A stretch of DNA of 64,000 nt. It comes from Thalassotalea litorea. GTDB lineage: Bacteria > Pseudomonadota > Gammaproteobacteria > Enterobacterales > Alteromonadaceae. The translations under genes were made by a program, and so were the position numbers. This document shows, piece by piece, positions 1-9,199 of this stretch. The stretch covers positions 1 to 64,000 of the forward strand of contig NZ_VCBC01000018.1 of the NCBI RefSeq assembly GCF_005843925.1. Direction: 5' to 3'. Position 1 is the stretch's first letter. Each line of letters begins with the position of its first letter. The notes beneath the pieces are model-generated. The model saw only the letters and a list, made by a program, of their open reading frames with translations. It did not search any database and had not been told where the DNA came from.

Positions 1-92
1 ATTAATATAGAATGACTATATCAATAAAATCTATGTTGTAACTGAACCTCTGCCCTAACTCTGAGTTGTGCACAAACTTAGTGTGATTGGTA
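1..92. mobile_element. Right part of a MITE-like element, cut by the window edge
   Basis: Bases 1-92 match 24768-24859 with one difference (G at 81 against A). The copy ends in the same 15-bp terminal sequence (TTAGTGTGATTGGTA here, TTAATGTGATTGGTA in the other copy) followed by TAA. The complete copy at 24597-24859 has inverted termini and no coding capacity, so this is a second, same-orientation copy whose left part lies outside the window. Confidence 0.75.
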
Positions 93-281
93 TAACCTTC
101 GCATGCATTGATATAGTCCTGCCTGTTTAACCGTTATTTCAACGCATTATTGCTTTTTTAAGTCTCGGGCAATGAAGTGTCCCTTGTGTAAAAAATTAAT
201 GGAGCTGGTATGACACTTGCCCCGTGCGCGGGCACTGGTTTTCCAATAAAAAGCATTTGTCCTGTTTTTGGCACAATCGTC

Positions 282-307
282 AACGCCTCTTATTTGCAAG
301 AGGCGTT
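282..307. terminator. Hairpin downstream of the his transcription unit
   Basis: AACGCCTCTT and AAGAGGCGTT form a perfect 10-bp stem around a 6-nt loop. On the + strand it is followed by TTTTA. It lies beyond the last gene of the leftward his operon, so it may stop leftward transcripts or a rightward transcript entering from outside. The T run favours the + direction. I see nothing else in 93-346. Confidence 0.45.
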
Positions 308-346
308 TTATGATCTTTGCGCACCTAAAGTTACTGCAATTTATCG

Positions 347-1219
347 TTAGAATTCGTTTTGGGCGAGCCAGTTTTTTACCACTTTCGCACTAACCTCTGG
401 TTTTCGCGCCCAGCGGAAATGATCGGCGTTAAAGCCTAAATCATTGGTGGTTAGGGTGATTTTCTCAATTTTGGCGGCGGGGTATTTATCCAACACCAAT
501 TGACTTGGCATCGGGGGCGCGTAGATATCTTCACTAAATTGCAGACTTAATATATTGCCCGAAAATGCTTTGAGGGCATCTTCAAAGTCGTGATCGACAC
601 CTTTGGCCTTGTATAAGTTTGTTTTCACCAAATGACGCCAATCGAGCATAAGTTGCTGGCTTTCTTTACCCGCAAATCCGGTAAAGTCCCCATGATAGTA
701 GCCAAGCAAAGTATTCATCATGGGAATGCTGTGATATAGGCCCCGCAGTAACAATGCGGTTTTTCGATCAAAAGCCGCATGAAAGGGGGAAGCGCAACCG
801 GAAAGGATTATTTTATCGACTTTCTCGGGATTGGTCGCGGTAAAACAACTGGCAAGATGTCCACCAAGGCTGTGTCCCATCAGGTTAATTTTCTCAGAGG
901 CGTGACGCCTTTGTAACCACTGGGTGGTGACTTCGATATCCGCGAGATACTCTTTAAAACCATAATTACATTTTCTGCCTGGACGCATGCTGCTGTGACC
1001 ATGGCCACGTTGCTCAAGCAAATAAACCGCAATGTTTTGTTCGGCAAGCTCTTGTGCAAAAGGTCGATAGTATCGCGCCGCCATTCCCATCGCGGGTAGC
1101 ATCAATAACGATGTACTAGTGCGTTCATCTTTTGAAGAAAATACTTCGATTGGCACCTGATAATCGCTTCCACTATGTAATAACTCAAGCTGCCAGCTTT
1201 GCTCCTTCGGTTCAGTCAT
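347..1219 (-). CDS. Alpha/beta hydrolase
   Basis: This 290-residue protein has an alpha/beta-hydrolase fold. The nucleophile elbow GHSLGG is at 115-120 (Ser117), a candidate catalytic His is in NADHFRW (His267), and the sequence around EQRGHGHSS (69-77) resembles the region after strand 4. There is no signal peptide, so it is probably cytoplasmic. It resembles serine aminopeptidase/lysophospholipase-like hydrolases, but the substrate cannot be read from the sequence. It overlaps the start of the ElaA-like gene by 8 bp and is the last leftward gene after the his operon, so it is probably cotranscribed. Nothing links it to histidine synthesis. Confidence 0.8.
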   Translation of the reverse strand: MTEPKEQSWQLELLHSGSDYQVPIEVFSSKDERTSTSLLMLPAMGMAARYYRPFAQELAEQNIAVYLLEQRGHGHSSMRPGRKCNYGFKEYLADIEVTTQWLQRRHASEKINLMGHSLGGHLASCFTATNPEKVDKIILSGCASPFHAAFDRKTALLLRGLYHSIPMMNTLLGYYHGDFTGFAGKESQQLMLDWRHLVKTNLYKAKGVDHDFEDALKAFSGNILSLQFSEDIYAPPMPSQLVLDKYPAAKIEKITLTTNDLGFNADHFRWARKPEVSAKVVKNWLAQNEF

Positions 1220-1703
1220 TTAACATCTCAACATGAGGAATACCATCTTCCAAATACATCTCAGATACTCGCGTAAAACCGTGTTTGTTATAAAAAGCTT
1301 CTAGATGCTCTTGGGCGGAAATTTTTACGCTAAAATCCGGCCAGAATTGTTTGCAAAGGCGCAGGGCTTCGCTCATTAACGGGTGCCCCAATCCTTTGCC
1401 ACGATAATCCATATCGGTTGCAACCCGGCCAATGGCGACCATAGCAGGGTAACAAAGACCTGGCGGCAGGATCCGTAAATAAGCGGCGAGCGGCAATAAC
1501 CCCTGTTCGTTAACTGTGGCATTTTTATCATAGGCGAGGAGATGAATGACTTCTTTATCGATGTCCTTATTATCCAGCTCCGGGTAGTAACAGGTTTGCT
1601 CAACCACAAATACATCGACTCTGAGTTTTAGCGCCTGATATAACTCAGCGGCGCTAAGCTCTTGAAAATGTTTAGCTTGATAGTCAATTGCTATTGGTGT
1701 CAT
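1212..1703 (-). CDS. elaA: ElaA-family GNAT acetyltransferase
   Basis: This 163-residue protein closely resembles E. coli ElaA: LYQALKLRVDVFVVEQ near the N-terminus, IGRVATDMDYRGKGLGHPLM as the acetyl-CoA-binding motif A (about 91-110), then AQEHLEAFYNKHGF and EDGIPHVEM at the C-terminus. GNAT enzymes move an acetyl group from acetyl-CoA to an amine; the natural substrate of ElaA is not firmly known. It starts 18 bp after hisIE and overlaps the following hydrolase by 8 bp, so it sits at the tail of the his transcription unit. Confidence 0.88.
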   Translation of the reverse strand: MTPIAIDYQAKHFQELSAAELYQALKLRVDVFVVEQTCYYPELDNKDIDKEVIHLLAYDKNATVNEQGLLPLAAYLRILPPGLCYPAMVAIGRVATDMDYRGKGLGHPLMSEALRLCKQFWPDFSVKISAQEHLEAFYNKHGFTRVSEMYLEDGIPHVEMLND

Positions 1704-1721
1704 AGGCGAATTTTGTACGCA

Positions 1722-2339
1722 TTATTGATGTCGTTGCTGTAATACTGCCATAACTTCGCTTAAATCGACATCCTGATCTCTGAGTAATACTAATGTGTGG
1801 TAAAACAAATCGGCGCATTCTTGCAACAATTCGTCTCTATCACCAGTGGCGGCCGCCAGTGCCACTTCAACGCCTTCTTCGCCAACTTTTTGTGCCGCAC
1901 GCTTAGTACCCTGGTTCAATAGTTGCGCAGTATAACTGTCTTCGGGTTTATCAAATTGACGTTGTTTAACGACTTGTTCGAGCAAAGACAGAAAATGTTT
2001 TTGATTAAATTCCTGCTCAGCAAAACAAGATTCTGTGCCTAAATGGCAAGTGGGGCCGTTGGGGCGACACACCAGTAACAAGGCATCTTTATCGCAATCG
2101 CTATAAATTTTTTGCACATCCAACGTGTTGTCAGAGGTTTCGCCTTTGGTCCATAGCCTTTGTTTCGAGCGGGAATAAAACGTTGCCTGTGCAATTTCTA
2201 AGGTTTTATCTAACGCATCTTTGTTCATGTAGCCTTGCATTAATATGGCACCGGTATCCGCATGTTGGATAATGGCAGGGAGCAAGCCACCCATTTTTTC
2301 CCAGGCTAAATCGGCACTGTTTTGTGTAGTAATTATCAT
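1722..2339 (-). CDS. hisIE: Bifunctional phosphoribosyl-AMP cyclohydrolase / phosphoribosyl-ATP pyrophosphatase
   Basis: This 205-residue fusion carries out histidine steps 2 and 3. The N-terminal HisI domain (about 1-115) shows the metal-binding cysteines in CDKDALLL, GPTCHLGTESCF and neighbours. The C-terminal HisE domain (about 118-205) has the all-alpha MazG-like EEGVEVALAAA and ECADLFYHTLVLL motifs that bind the pyrophosphate. The fusion is the normal enterobacterial-type arrangement. It is the last his gene of the operon, 15 bp after hisF. Confidence 0.97.
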   Translation of the reverse strand: MIITTQNSADLAWEKMGGLLPAIIQHADTGAILMQGYMNKDALDKTLEIAQATFYSRSKQRLWTKGETSDNTLDVQKIYSDCDKDALLLVCRPNGPTCHLGTESCFAEQEFNQKHFLSLLEQVVKQRQFDKPEDSYTAQLLNQGTKRAAQKVGEEGVEVALAAATGDRDELLQECADLFYHTLVLLRDQDVDLSEVMAVLQQRHQ

Positions 2340-2354
2340 CTTGTTAAATCCACC

Positions 2355-3128
2355 TTAAGAACGCATTGGCACTTGTTGCTCGCGCAAATATTGTTTTAAA
2401 TCCTGTATGCCAATAATGCCTTTATGAAAAACACTCGCCGCAAGGGCACCATCGACATCGGCCTGTTTAAATACCTCGGAAAAATGCGCCATGGTACCGG
2501 CACCACCGGAGGCAATTAATGGAATGTTGGCGACATCGCGAACCATAGATAATTGTTCGATATCGTAACCTTGACGAACACCGTCCTGGTTCATCACATT
2601 CAAAACAATTTCACCGGCTCCACGACTTTGTACTTCTTGTACCCAGTCTATTGTTTGCCAACGGGTTTTTGACGATTTAGATTCATCGCCAGTAAATTGA
2701 TATACCTGATATTGCCCGGTTTCATCATCAAAATATGAATCGATGCCAATGACCACACATTGTTGGCCAAACTGGCGGTTTAAACGATTGATCAGACTTG
2801 GGTCGCTCAACGCTGGCGAATTAATGGAAATCTTATCGGCGCCCATCGACAGCATTTTTTGTGCATCGGCCTCACTTTTAATGCCACCGGCCACGCAAAA
2901 TGGAATATCAATGACTTTGGCAATGCGCTCAACCCAGCTGCGGTCTAGCGTGCGGCCATCGGCACTGGCGGTAATATCATAAAACACTAACTCATCCGCG
3001 CCTTGCTCGGCATATTGCTGAGCAAGAGGCACAATATCACCAATAATTTCATGGTTGCGAAACTTAACGCCTTTAACCACCATACCATCGCGTACATCGA
3101 GGCAGGGGATTATCCGTTTTGCCAACAT
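2355..3128 (-). CDS. hisF: Imidazole glycerol phosphate synthase, cyclase subunit
   Basis: This 257-residue (beta/alpha)8 barrel begins MLAKRIIPCLDVRDGMVVKGV, with the catalytic Asp of CLDV. GGIKSEADA and the phosphate-binding SGGAGTMAHF are further barrel motifs. It takes ammonia from HisH and converts PRFAR to imidazole glycerol phosphate plus AICAR. It overlaps hisA by 19 bp and precedes hisIE, which is the usual order. Length and motifs are normal for the family. Confidence 0.98.
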   Translation of the reverse strand: MLAKRIIPCLDVRDGMVVKGVKFRNHEIIGDIVPLAQQYAEQGADELVFYDITASADGRTLDRSWVERIAKVIDIPFCVAGGIKSEADAQKMLSMGADKISINSPALSDPSLINRLNRQFGQQCVVIGIDSYFDDETGQYQVYQFTGDESKSSKTRWQTIDWVQEVQSRGAGEIVLNVMNQDGVRQGYDIEQLSMVRDVANIPLIASGGAGTMAHFSEVFKQADVDGALAASVFHKGIIGIQDLKQYLREQQVPMRS

Positions 3129-3850
3129 TGTATTGCCTCCGCTAAGGTAAATTTACCTTCGAGTAAGGCTCGACCTAAAATCACCCCGTCAACGTTAGTT
3201 GGTTTTAACGCGTCAATATCACTTAATTTGCCGATGCCACCAGAAGATTGCCAGCAGATATCGGTAAACTGAGATTTCACCTGTTGATATAAACTCACAT
3301 TCGAACCTTGCAACGTCCCGTCTTTACTGATGTCGGTACATAGCACGTGCTTTAAACCAACTTTGCGATAAGTCGCGATTAATTGCTCCAAAGTCACCCC
3401 TGAGCTTTTTTGCCAACCATGGGTGGCAACCACTTTATTGCCATCAGCATCGATATTGATATCTAGTGCTAGCACAATGCTATCGGCTCCAAATTCTTTA
3501 AACCATTCGCTGACTTGCTCTGGTTTGCTTACCGCCACGGAACCAATGACAACCCGCTCTACGCCAGAATCGAGTAAATCTTTCACTTCTTCCCGGGTGC
3601 GAATACCGCCGCCAGTTTGTATTTTGAGTAACCCTGCATCGGTCAATTCTCTGATCAGAGGCAATTGTCGTTTTGCCGGGTCTTTAGCACCCGTTAAATC
3701 AACGATATGTAGCCAAGTTGCGCCTTGCTCGGCATAACTTTTTAACACTTGCATTGGCTCGAGGGTATATTCGGTTTTTTGTTGATAGTCGCCTTGAAAC
3801 AAGCGCACCACGGTACCTTCGATTAAATCAATGGCGGGGATGATCATCAA
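3110..3850 (-). CDS. hisA: ProFAR isomerase
   Basis: This 246-residue (beta/alpha)8 barrel is a HisF paralogue. MMIIPAIDLIEGTVVRL carries the catalytic base Asp in AIDL, HIVDLTGA is typical, and TDISKDGTLQG holds the second catalytic Asp. SSGGIGKLSDI is a phosphate-binding loop. It opens the ring of ProFAR to PRFAR (histidine step 4). It overlaps hisH by 4 bp and hisF by 19 bp, which suggests tight translational coupling. Confidence 0.98.
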   Translation of the reverse strand: MMIIPAIDLIEGTVVRLFQGDYQQKTEYTLEPMQVLKSYAEQGATWLHIVDLTGAKDPAKRQLPLIRELTDAGLLKIQTGGGIRTREEVKDLLDSGVERVVIGSVAVSKPEQVSEWFKEFGADSIVLALDINIDADGNKVVATHGWQKSSGVTLEQLIATYRKVGLKHVLCTDISKDGTLQGSNVSLYQQVKSQFTDICWQSSGGIGKLSDIDALKPTNVDGVILGRALLEGKFTLAEAIQCWQNG

Positions 3851-4491
3851 ACTAACTCCATGAAATTTTGTAATAATCGTGCGCCACTTATTCCGGAGCG
3901 CTCCGGATGAAACTGTACGCCGTAAAAATTATTCTGGTAAATACTGGCGGAAAAGGACTGGCCATACTGACATTGCGCTAAGGTATGTTCGGATACTGGC
4001 GCGCAATAGCTGTGGACAAAATAAAAGTAATCGTCTTCGCCAATGCCTGTAAACAGTGGGTTATCACTGATATTGCTCAGGGTATTCCAACCCATGTGGG
4101 GGAGACGCAACCCAGAACCATTGGATTGCATGTCATTGACGCCGGAGATATCAATACCGTTAACCTCCGTATCGATTAGGTTCAGACAATCAGTCTGCAC
4201 GCCATTTTCAAAGGATTGTCTGGTGAGCAATTGCATGCCAAGACAAATGCCAAGTACAGGCTGGGTTAATGAGGTGATAAGTTGCTTTAACTCCAACTCA
4301 TTAATGCCTTGCATGGCGAATTCCGCTGAACCAACGCCCGGCAGAAATACCCGAGGGGCCTGTTTGATTTTCGCCTCATCCCGCGAAACACCGACGACAT
4401 AACCCAGCCGTTCAATGGCGAATTTTAATGAGTTGATATTGGCACAACCGGTATCAATGATTAATGCCTGATACGCCTGCTCCTGACTCAT
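3847..4491 (-). CDS. hisH: Imidazole glycerol phosphate synthase, glutamine amidotransferase subunit
   Basis: This 214-residue class I glutamine amidotransferase has its nucleophilic Cys in GICLGMQLL and the His-Glu pair in VQFHPERSG near the C-terminus. LPGVGSAEFAM forms the oxyanion-loop region. It hydrolyses glutamine and channels ammonia to HisF. It shares 4-bp overlaps with hisB upstream and hisA downstream. An internal linker rich in N/S/G (about 108-128) looks slightly longer than in E. coli HisH, a minor variation. Confidence 0.97.
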   Translation of the reverse strand: MSQEQAYQALIIDTGCANINSLKFAIERLGYVVGVSRDEAKIKQAPRVFLPGVGSAEFAMQGINELELKQLITSLTQPVLGICLGMQLLTRQSFENGVQTDCLNLIDTEVNGIDISGVNDMQSNGSGLRLPHMGWNTLSNISDNPLFTGIGEDDYFYFVHSYCAPVSEHTLAQCQYGQSFSASIYQNNFYGVQFHPERSGISGARLLQNFMELV

Positions 4492-5558
4492 AAAACACCT
4501 TTTGAGCTCGGCAATTCATCGGAGCTTACCGTAATGGCTTGGCCTAACGCTCTTCCGAATACCTTAAACAGGCTTTCTACCTGGTGATGACAATTGCCAG
4601 CAGAAGTGGATAAGTGCAAAGTGATTGCCATCGCATCACTTAAGGATTTAAAGAAGTGGCTAACCATTTGCGTAGACATGCCGCCAACGCGGTTGTCGGT
4701 AAAGTTAGCATCGAATTCAATGTGGGCACGACCGGATAAATCCAGACTGCATTCGGCTCGGCATTCATCCATTGGCAGCACAAAACCAAAACGATTAATG
4801 CCACGCTTATCACCAAGGGCTTGTCTTAATGCTTCCCCTAATGCCAGTGCCGTATCTTCAACACTGTGATGATCATCAATGTGCAGGTCACCATCCACCT
4901 TGCACTGTAGTGAAAAACCGCCATGGGTGGCGATTTGATCTAACATGTGATCGAAAAAGCCAATGCCGGTTTCAATGCGATTATTACCTCGTTTGTCGAG
5001 ATTGACACTCACCCGAATATCGGTTTCTTTGGTCGTGCGAACGATGGTCGCTTCTCTTGGATTAGTTAACAGTAAATCGGCGATTGCCGGCCAATTAAGC
5101 CCTTCGCGTTGATACTGTAATCCTTGAATGCCCATATTTGCCGCCAGTTGTAAATCCGTGTCCCTGTCGCCAATCACATAGGAGTTAGCAAAGTTAATCC
5201 GACCCTGTTGCAGGTAGTCGCTAACCAGCCCAAGTTTTGGTTTACGACAGCTACAATTGTCTTCTTCAAAGTGTGGGCATATTAATTGATCGGCAAATTT
5301 AATCCCCTGAGAGGCAAAAATTTCCAACATCTTATCTTGAGCAAGATCAAAATCCGGTTGTGGGAAACTGTCGGTGCCTAACCCGTCTTGGTTGGAAACC
5401 AGCACCAATTGGTAACCTTTGTCGAGCAGCTTTAACAATACCGGGATCACCAACGGCTCTAGCACCAGCTTTTCCAGGCTATCTACCTGTTTGTCAGTCA
5501 CCGGCTCTTCAATTAACGTACCGTCACGATCGATAAATAAAATATTATTGGTTTGCAT
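4488..5558 (-). CDS. hisB: Bifunctional histidinol-phosphatase / imidazoleglycerol-phosphate dehydratase
   Basis: This 356-residue fusion has an N-terminal HAD phosphatase (about 1-165) with FIDRDGTLIEEP as the aspartate nucleophile motif, SNQDG as motif II, and a zinc loop CPHFEEDNCSCRKPK. The C-terminal dehydratase (about 167-356) has the metal-binding FDHMLDQIATHGG and DDHHSVED motifs plus the late HHQVESLFK motif. It catalyses histidine steps 6 and 8. The fusion is typical of enteric-type gammaproteobacteria. An 88-bp gap separates it from hisC. Confidence 0.98.
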   Translation of the reverse strand: MQTNNILFIDRDGTLIEEPVTDKQVDSLEKLVLEPLVIPVLLKLLDKGYQLVLVSNQDGLGTDSFPQPDFDLAQDKMLEIFASQGIKFADQLICPHFEEDNCSCRKPKLGLVSDYLQQGRINFANSYVIGDRDTDLQLAANMGIQGLQYQREGLNWPAIADLLLTNPREATIVRTTKETDIRVSVNLDKRGNNRIETGIGFFDHMLDQIATHGGFSLQCKVDGDLHIDDHHSVEDTALALGEALRQALGDKRGINRFGFVLPMDECRAECSLDLSGRAHIEFDANFTDNRVGGMSTQMVSHFFKSLSDAMAITLHLSTSAGNCHHQVESLFKVFGRALGQAITVSSDELPSSKGVL

Positions 5559-5646
5559 TTATTTTCTCTTACTTCATCTTAATCTTAAGTTATGCCAAAT
5601 TCGGTTTTGGCCATTGCGCGTTAGTATCAGCTCTCAATACCAGCTT

Positions 5647-6783
5647 TCAGCTCTCAGGTTTAAATGCCGCAAGCAAGCGTTTAAATTCCGCCATCTCATC
5701 GACAGAGCCTATCGACACACGCAGACAATTCGCTAAGGCAAGTTGCTTGGATTGATTACGAATTAACACACCATTGCTGCTCATATAACGGAAAAATGTC
5801 TCACATATCGCCTTGCTCGTTATCCGAAATAAAACGAAATTCGCTTTTGAGGAGAAAACATCGCTGACCCAAGAGCACAGCGTCAACTCTGCGGCAATAT
5901 CATCGCGTTGCTCTATGGTTTGTTGTATCTGGCGTTGTAACGATAATGTGGCTGGTTGAGATAAAGCTGCACTGGCAATGTCTGCAATGGGTTTGGCGAT
6001 AGGGTAAGGGGCAATGATTTTACTCAATAGCTCGATAACTTCAGGGTTGGCTATTGCAAAACCACAGCGTAGTCCGGCCAAACCAAATGCCTTTGACAAG
6101 GTACGTAAAATTACCAGGTTCGGAAATTGTGCGAGTAAATCCACGCAGCTAGCCTCGGGACAGTAATCAATATACGCCTCATCCACCACGACTAACGCTT
6201 GTGATGAAAACATCTCCAATGTTTTGACAATGTCAGCACGGTTGATCAAATTACCCGTTGGGTTATTGGGCGAGCAGATAAACACCAGTTTGCATTGATT
6301 CTTTTGCGGCTCTAGTGCCGTTAGGTCCAATTGCATCGCATCGGTTAATGGCACTGTGGTAACGCCTGTCAGGTGTCCTTTGGCGCTGATCGCATACATA
6401 CCGTACGTCGGTGGACAGATCACAATGTTATCTTTACCGGGCTCGCAAAATGTGCGGATCAGCACTTCAATCGCTTCGTCTGCGCCACGGGTTGCCAATA
6501 GTTGATTTGAATTAACGTTCGCATAGCTGGCATATGCGTCAATCAAAGCGCTGGGTTGAAAATCCGGGTAGCGGTTTAGGTTTTCAATCGATTGCGAATA
6601 CACCTTGTTACCGCCTTGCTCGTTAGCATTGAGCCAGGTTGTACCGCCAGTTTGTTCTCGCCTTGCCGATTGGTAAGCCACCATTTCGATAACATCTTCA
6701 CGAACCAGAGAAAGGATTGTATTGGTTGGTGCGAGGTTCGGATTTTTGCTGGATACTGCCGTTGTCAGGGAAGAGTTGTTCAT
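5647..6783 (-). CDS. hisC: Histidinol-phosphate aminotransferase
   Basis: This 378-residue PLP-dependent fold type I aminotransferase shows SPNNPTG, VVDEAYIDY and the Schiff-base Lys in TLSKAFGLAGLRCG. It transaminates imidazole acetol phosphate with glutamate. The N-terminal 25 residues before LVREDVIEM are slightly longer than in E. coli HisC, but the ATG start overlaps the hisD stop by 4 bp, which supports coupled translation from this start. Confidence 0.96.
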   Translation of the reverse strand: MNNSSLTTAVSSKNPNLAPTNTILSLVREDVIEMVAYQSARREQTGGTTWLNANEQGGNKVYSQSIENLNRYPDFQPSALIDAYASYANVNSNQLLATRGADEAIEVLIRTFCEPGKDNIVICPPTYGMYAISAKGHLTGVTTVPLTDAMQLDLTALEPQKNQCKLVFICSPNNPTGNLINRADIVKTLEMFSSQALVVVDEAYIDYCPEASCVDLLAQFPNLVILRTLSKAFGLAGLRCGFAIANPEVIELLSKIIAPYPIAKPIADIASAALSQPATLSLQRQIQQTIEQRDDIAAELTLCSWVSDVFSSKANFVLFRITSKAICETFFRYMSSNGVLIRNQSKQLALANCLRVSIGSVDEMAEFKRLLAAFKPES

Positions 6784-8135
6784 GCCACGTCTCCTTTGTC
6801 TTGCACGCTTGATTCATCACATTCAATGCCGCCAATAGAATCGCTATTGCCGTTCCCAACTCTTAAGGTTACCGCACGCTGATGCGCATCCAATCCTTCT
6901 GCATCGGTTAGCTCTACAATGGTTTGCGCCAAACTTTGCAAGCCGTATTTCGTTAAGGTTTGTACCGTATAGCGACGACTAAAATCCGCTAAAGATAAAG
7001 AAGACGCAACTTTTGAGTAGCCATACGTGGGTAATACATGATTGGTACCGCTGGCATAATCCCCTGCAGATTCCGGTGAATAGTCACCCACAAAAACTGA
7101 GCCGGCGTTTCGTACTTTACTGAGCAATGTATCGGTATCTCGTACTTGTAAGCTTAAGTGCTCAGGGCCATACAGGTTTGAAACCAATGCCGCTTCGTCA
7201 ATATCGGCACACAGAATTAATCGACTTTGTGCCAATGCTTTTTTAGCTATGTCTTTACGCGATAAGGTTTCAAGTTGAAGTTGTAATTGCTCAGCAACGG
7301 CATTAATGGTTGCTTCGTCGTCACTCAATAGAATGACTTGCGAATCGGTTCCATGCTCCGCCTGCGAGAGTAAATCGGCGGCAACAAACACCGGATTTGC
7401 TCCCTTGTCGGCGATCACTAACAGCTCTGAAGGCCCAGCTGGCATATCGATGGCAAACCCAGGTACGGATTGGGATAATTGCTTTTTCGCTTCGGTGACA
7501 TACTTATTGCCCGGACCGAACACTTTATTAACCGCAGCAATGGTCTGAGTGCCAAGGGCAAGGGCTGCGATCGCTTGTGCACCGCCGATACGATAGATTT
7601 CATCAATCCCGCAGATTGACGCCGCATAAATAATTTCATTGGCAAGTTTGCCGTTTTTATCCGGCGGACAAACTAAAACCACGCGTTCACAACCGGCAAG
7701 CTGAGCGGGTACACCAAGCATTAACACGGTTGAGGGCAATGGCGCAGATCCTGCTGGAATATACAAGCCAACCGATTCGATGGCCTCGCTCTTTAATTGG
7801 CACCTAACACCGGGACGGGTTTCAACATCGATATCTTGAAACCTCTGGGCACTGTGGAACGTTTTTATTTGTTGATACGCAGTGTTAATGGCATCTTTTC
7901 GGGATTGCGATAGCGCTTGTTCTGCGAGTTGAAATTGCGATTTGGCTAAGCGTAAATCATCGAGTGCCACACCATCAAAGTTTTTGGTGAAATCGAAGAG
8001 CGCGGTATCGCCATTTTCCGCAACAGCATTGATAATGCGCTTGACCCCTTGTTCTAAGGTGTCGCTATCGCTAATTGCCGGTCTTGCCAGAGCATCGACT
8101 TGTTGTGATTTGCTAAGTTGTTGCCAGATGAACAT
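6780..8135 (-). CDS. hisD: Histidinol dehydrogenase
   Basis: This 451-residue zinc-dependent NAD enzyme performs the last two oxidations to histidine. It shows GLYIPAG, VFGPGNKYVTEAK, DMPAGPSE, the zinc-ligand region DLLSQAEHGTDSQ, the catalytic GPEHLSLQ and ESAGDYASGTNHVLPT. The C-terminal tail after TVQTL is about 10-15 residues longer than usual and ends SIGGIECDESSVQDKGDVA; this tail overlaps the hisC start and looks non-conserved. It begins 3 bp after hisG. Confidence 0.97.
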   Translation of the reverse strand: MFIWQQLSKSQQVDALARPAISDSDTLEQGVKRIINAVAENGDTALFDFTKNFDGVALDDLRLAKSQFQLAEQALSQSRKDAINTAYQQIKTFHSAQRFQDIDVETRPGVRCQLKSEAIESVGLYIPAGSAPLPSTVLMLGVPAQLAGCERVVLVCPPDKNGKLANEIIYAASICGIDEIYRIGGAQAIAALALGTQTIAAVNKVFGPGNKYVTEAKKQLSQSVPGFAIDMPAGPSELLVIADKGANPVFVAADLLSQAEHGTDSQVILLSDDEATINAVAEQLQLQLETLSRKDIAKKALAQSRLILCADIDEAALVSNLYGPEHLSLQVRDTDTLLSKVRNAGSVFVGDYSPESAGDYASGTNHVLPTYGYSKVASSLSLADFSRRYTVQTLTKYGLQSLAQTIVELTDAEGLDAHQRAVTLRVGNGNSDSIGGIECDESSVQDKGDVA

Positions 8136-8138
8136 CGT

Positions 8139-9044
8139 TTATCCCATCATTTTTTCGATTGGTAATACCAGAATTGAGTTACAACCCAAATCTTTTAGTT
8201 GCTCCATGGTTTCCCAGAAGAAGGTTTCGGTACTGACCATGTGCACGGCAACGCGATCATCGCGTCCGGCAAGCGGTAAAACCGTCGGGGTTTCGGAACC
8301 AGGCATTAACGTAATCACTTCGGCGAGTTTACCTTTCGGTGCATGCAACATGATGTATTTGCTTTCTTTTGCCTTTAATACCCCTTGCATCCGAGGCAGT
8401 AGTTTGTCGAAGGTTTTGGCTTTTTCACCAGACAGCGGTTTTTCGCCGCTAATGAGTGCGGCTTTTGAGGTGTAAATGACTTCCACTTCTTTCAAGCCAT
8501 TGGCTTCCAATGTGGCGCCAGTGGATACCAGATCGCAGATGCCGTCTGCAAGTCCGACGCGTGGAGCGACTTCCACGGAACCATTTAATTTGCAGGTTTC
8601 AAAGCGAATGCCATGTTGTTCACCAAAACGATTTAACAGGCGAGGGTAGGTGGTCGCTAATCGCAAACCATCCAATGACTGCACACCTTGATAGTCCACT
8701 TCTTCCGGCAGAGCAATGGATAAACGACAACCACCAAATTTAAGTGAACACACCTTGTTATAGGCGCTGGTTTCACCGGTTAGTTGACGTTGCAGGGCGT
8801 GTTCTTCTAATGTGTTGTCGCCAACGATGCCAAGATCACAAACGCCATCCATCACCAAACCTGGAATATCGCTAGAGCGCACCAGCATTAAGTCGATTGG
8901 CATATTGCCGACATGGGAAAGAAGTTTGCGATCGGCCAGCGAAACTTTAAGGCCACAACGTTTAAATAGATCTTGAGAAGAGTCGGACAAACGTCCGGAT
9001 TTTTGTATGGCGATTCGTAATCGACCGTTGTCATTGTTCATCAT
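8139..9044 (-). CDS. hisG: ATP phosphoribosyltransferase, long form
   Basis: This 301-residue long-form HisG has RIAIQKSGRL at the N-terminus, the PRPP-binding signature DGICDLVSTGATLEANGL (about 170-187) and a C-terminal ACT-like regulatory domain (about 225-301). It condenses ATP and PRPP, the committed step, and the long form is feedback-inhibited by histidine. It is the first structural gene of the operon, and its start lies just beyond the attenuator at 9071-9094. The initiation region reads AAACATGATGAAC, so either of two adjacent ATGs could be used. Confidence 0.97.
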   Translation of the reverse strand: MMNNDNGRLRIAIQKSGRLSDSSQDLFKRCGLKVSLADRKLLSHVGNMPIDLMLVRSSDIPGLVMDGVCDLGIVGDNTLEEHALQRQLTGETSAYNKVCSLKFGGCRLSIALPEEVDYQGVQSLDGLRLATTYPRLLNRFGEQHGIRFETCKLNGSVEVAPRVGLADGICDLVSTGATLEANGLKEVEVIYTSKAALISGEKPLSGEKAKTFDKLLPRMQGVLKAKESKYIMLHAPKGKLAEVITLMPGSETPTVLPLAGRDDRVAVHMVSTETFFWETMEQLKDLGCNSILVLPIEKMMG

Positions 9045-9070
9045 GTTTCATTGCTCCAAAAAATAAAAAA

Positions 9071-9094
9071 CCCGAAAAAGTGGACTCTTTCGGG
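9071..9094 (-). terminator. his operon attenuator (intrinsic terminator)
   Basis: On the minus strand CCCGAAA and TTTCGGG pair around a 10-nt loop and are followed by TTTTTTATTTTTT, immediately before hisG. It lies downstream of the histidine-rich leader peptide, as expected of the his attenuator. With ample charged tRNA-His the leader is finished and this terminator forms; stalling favours the alternative fold. Confidence 0.93.
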
Positions 9095-9144
9095 GTATCT
9101 GCTTTTATTGAGCGTTACACTGAAAGGTCCATAGCCTCTCAGCG

Positions 9145-9199
9145 AATAACCTGAGGGCTAATCGATAATATGATGGTGATGGTGTAAGCTCAGGTTATT
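9145..9199 (-). promoter_or_regulatory. his leader alternative-pairing arms
   Basis: On the minus strand AATAACCTGAG (9199-9189, inside the leader codons) is perfectly complementary to CTCAGGTTATT (9155-9145, just after the leader stop). This is the early hairpin of a classical attenuator. The 3' arm and the adjacent CTGAGAGG stretch can also pair with later sequence to pre-empt the terminator. A ribosome stalled on the five His codons (9187-9173) would cover the 5' arm. Confidence 0.85.
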
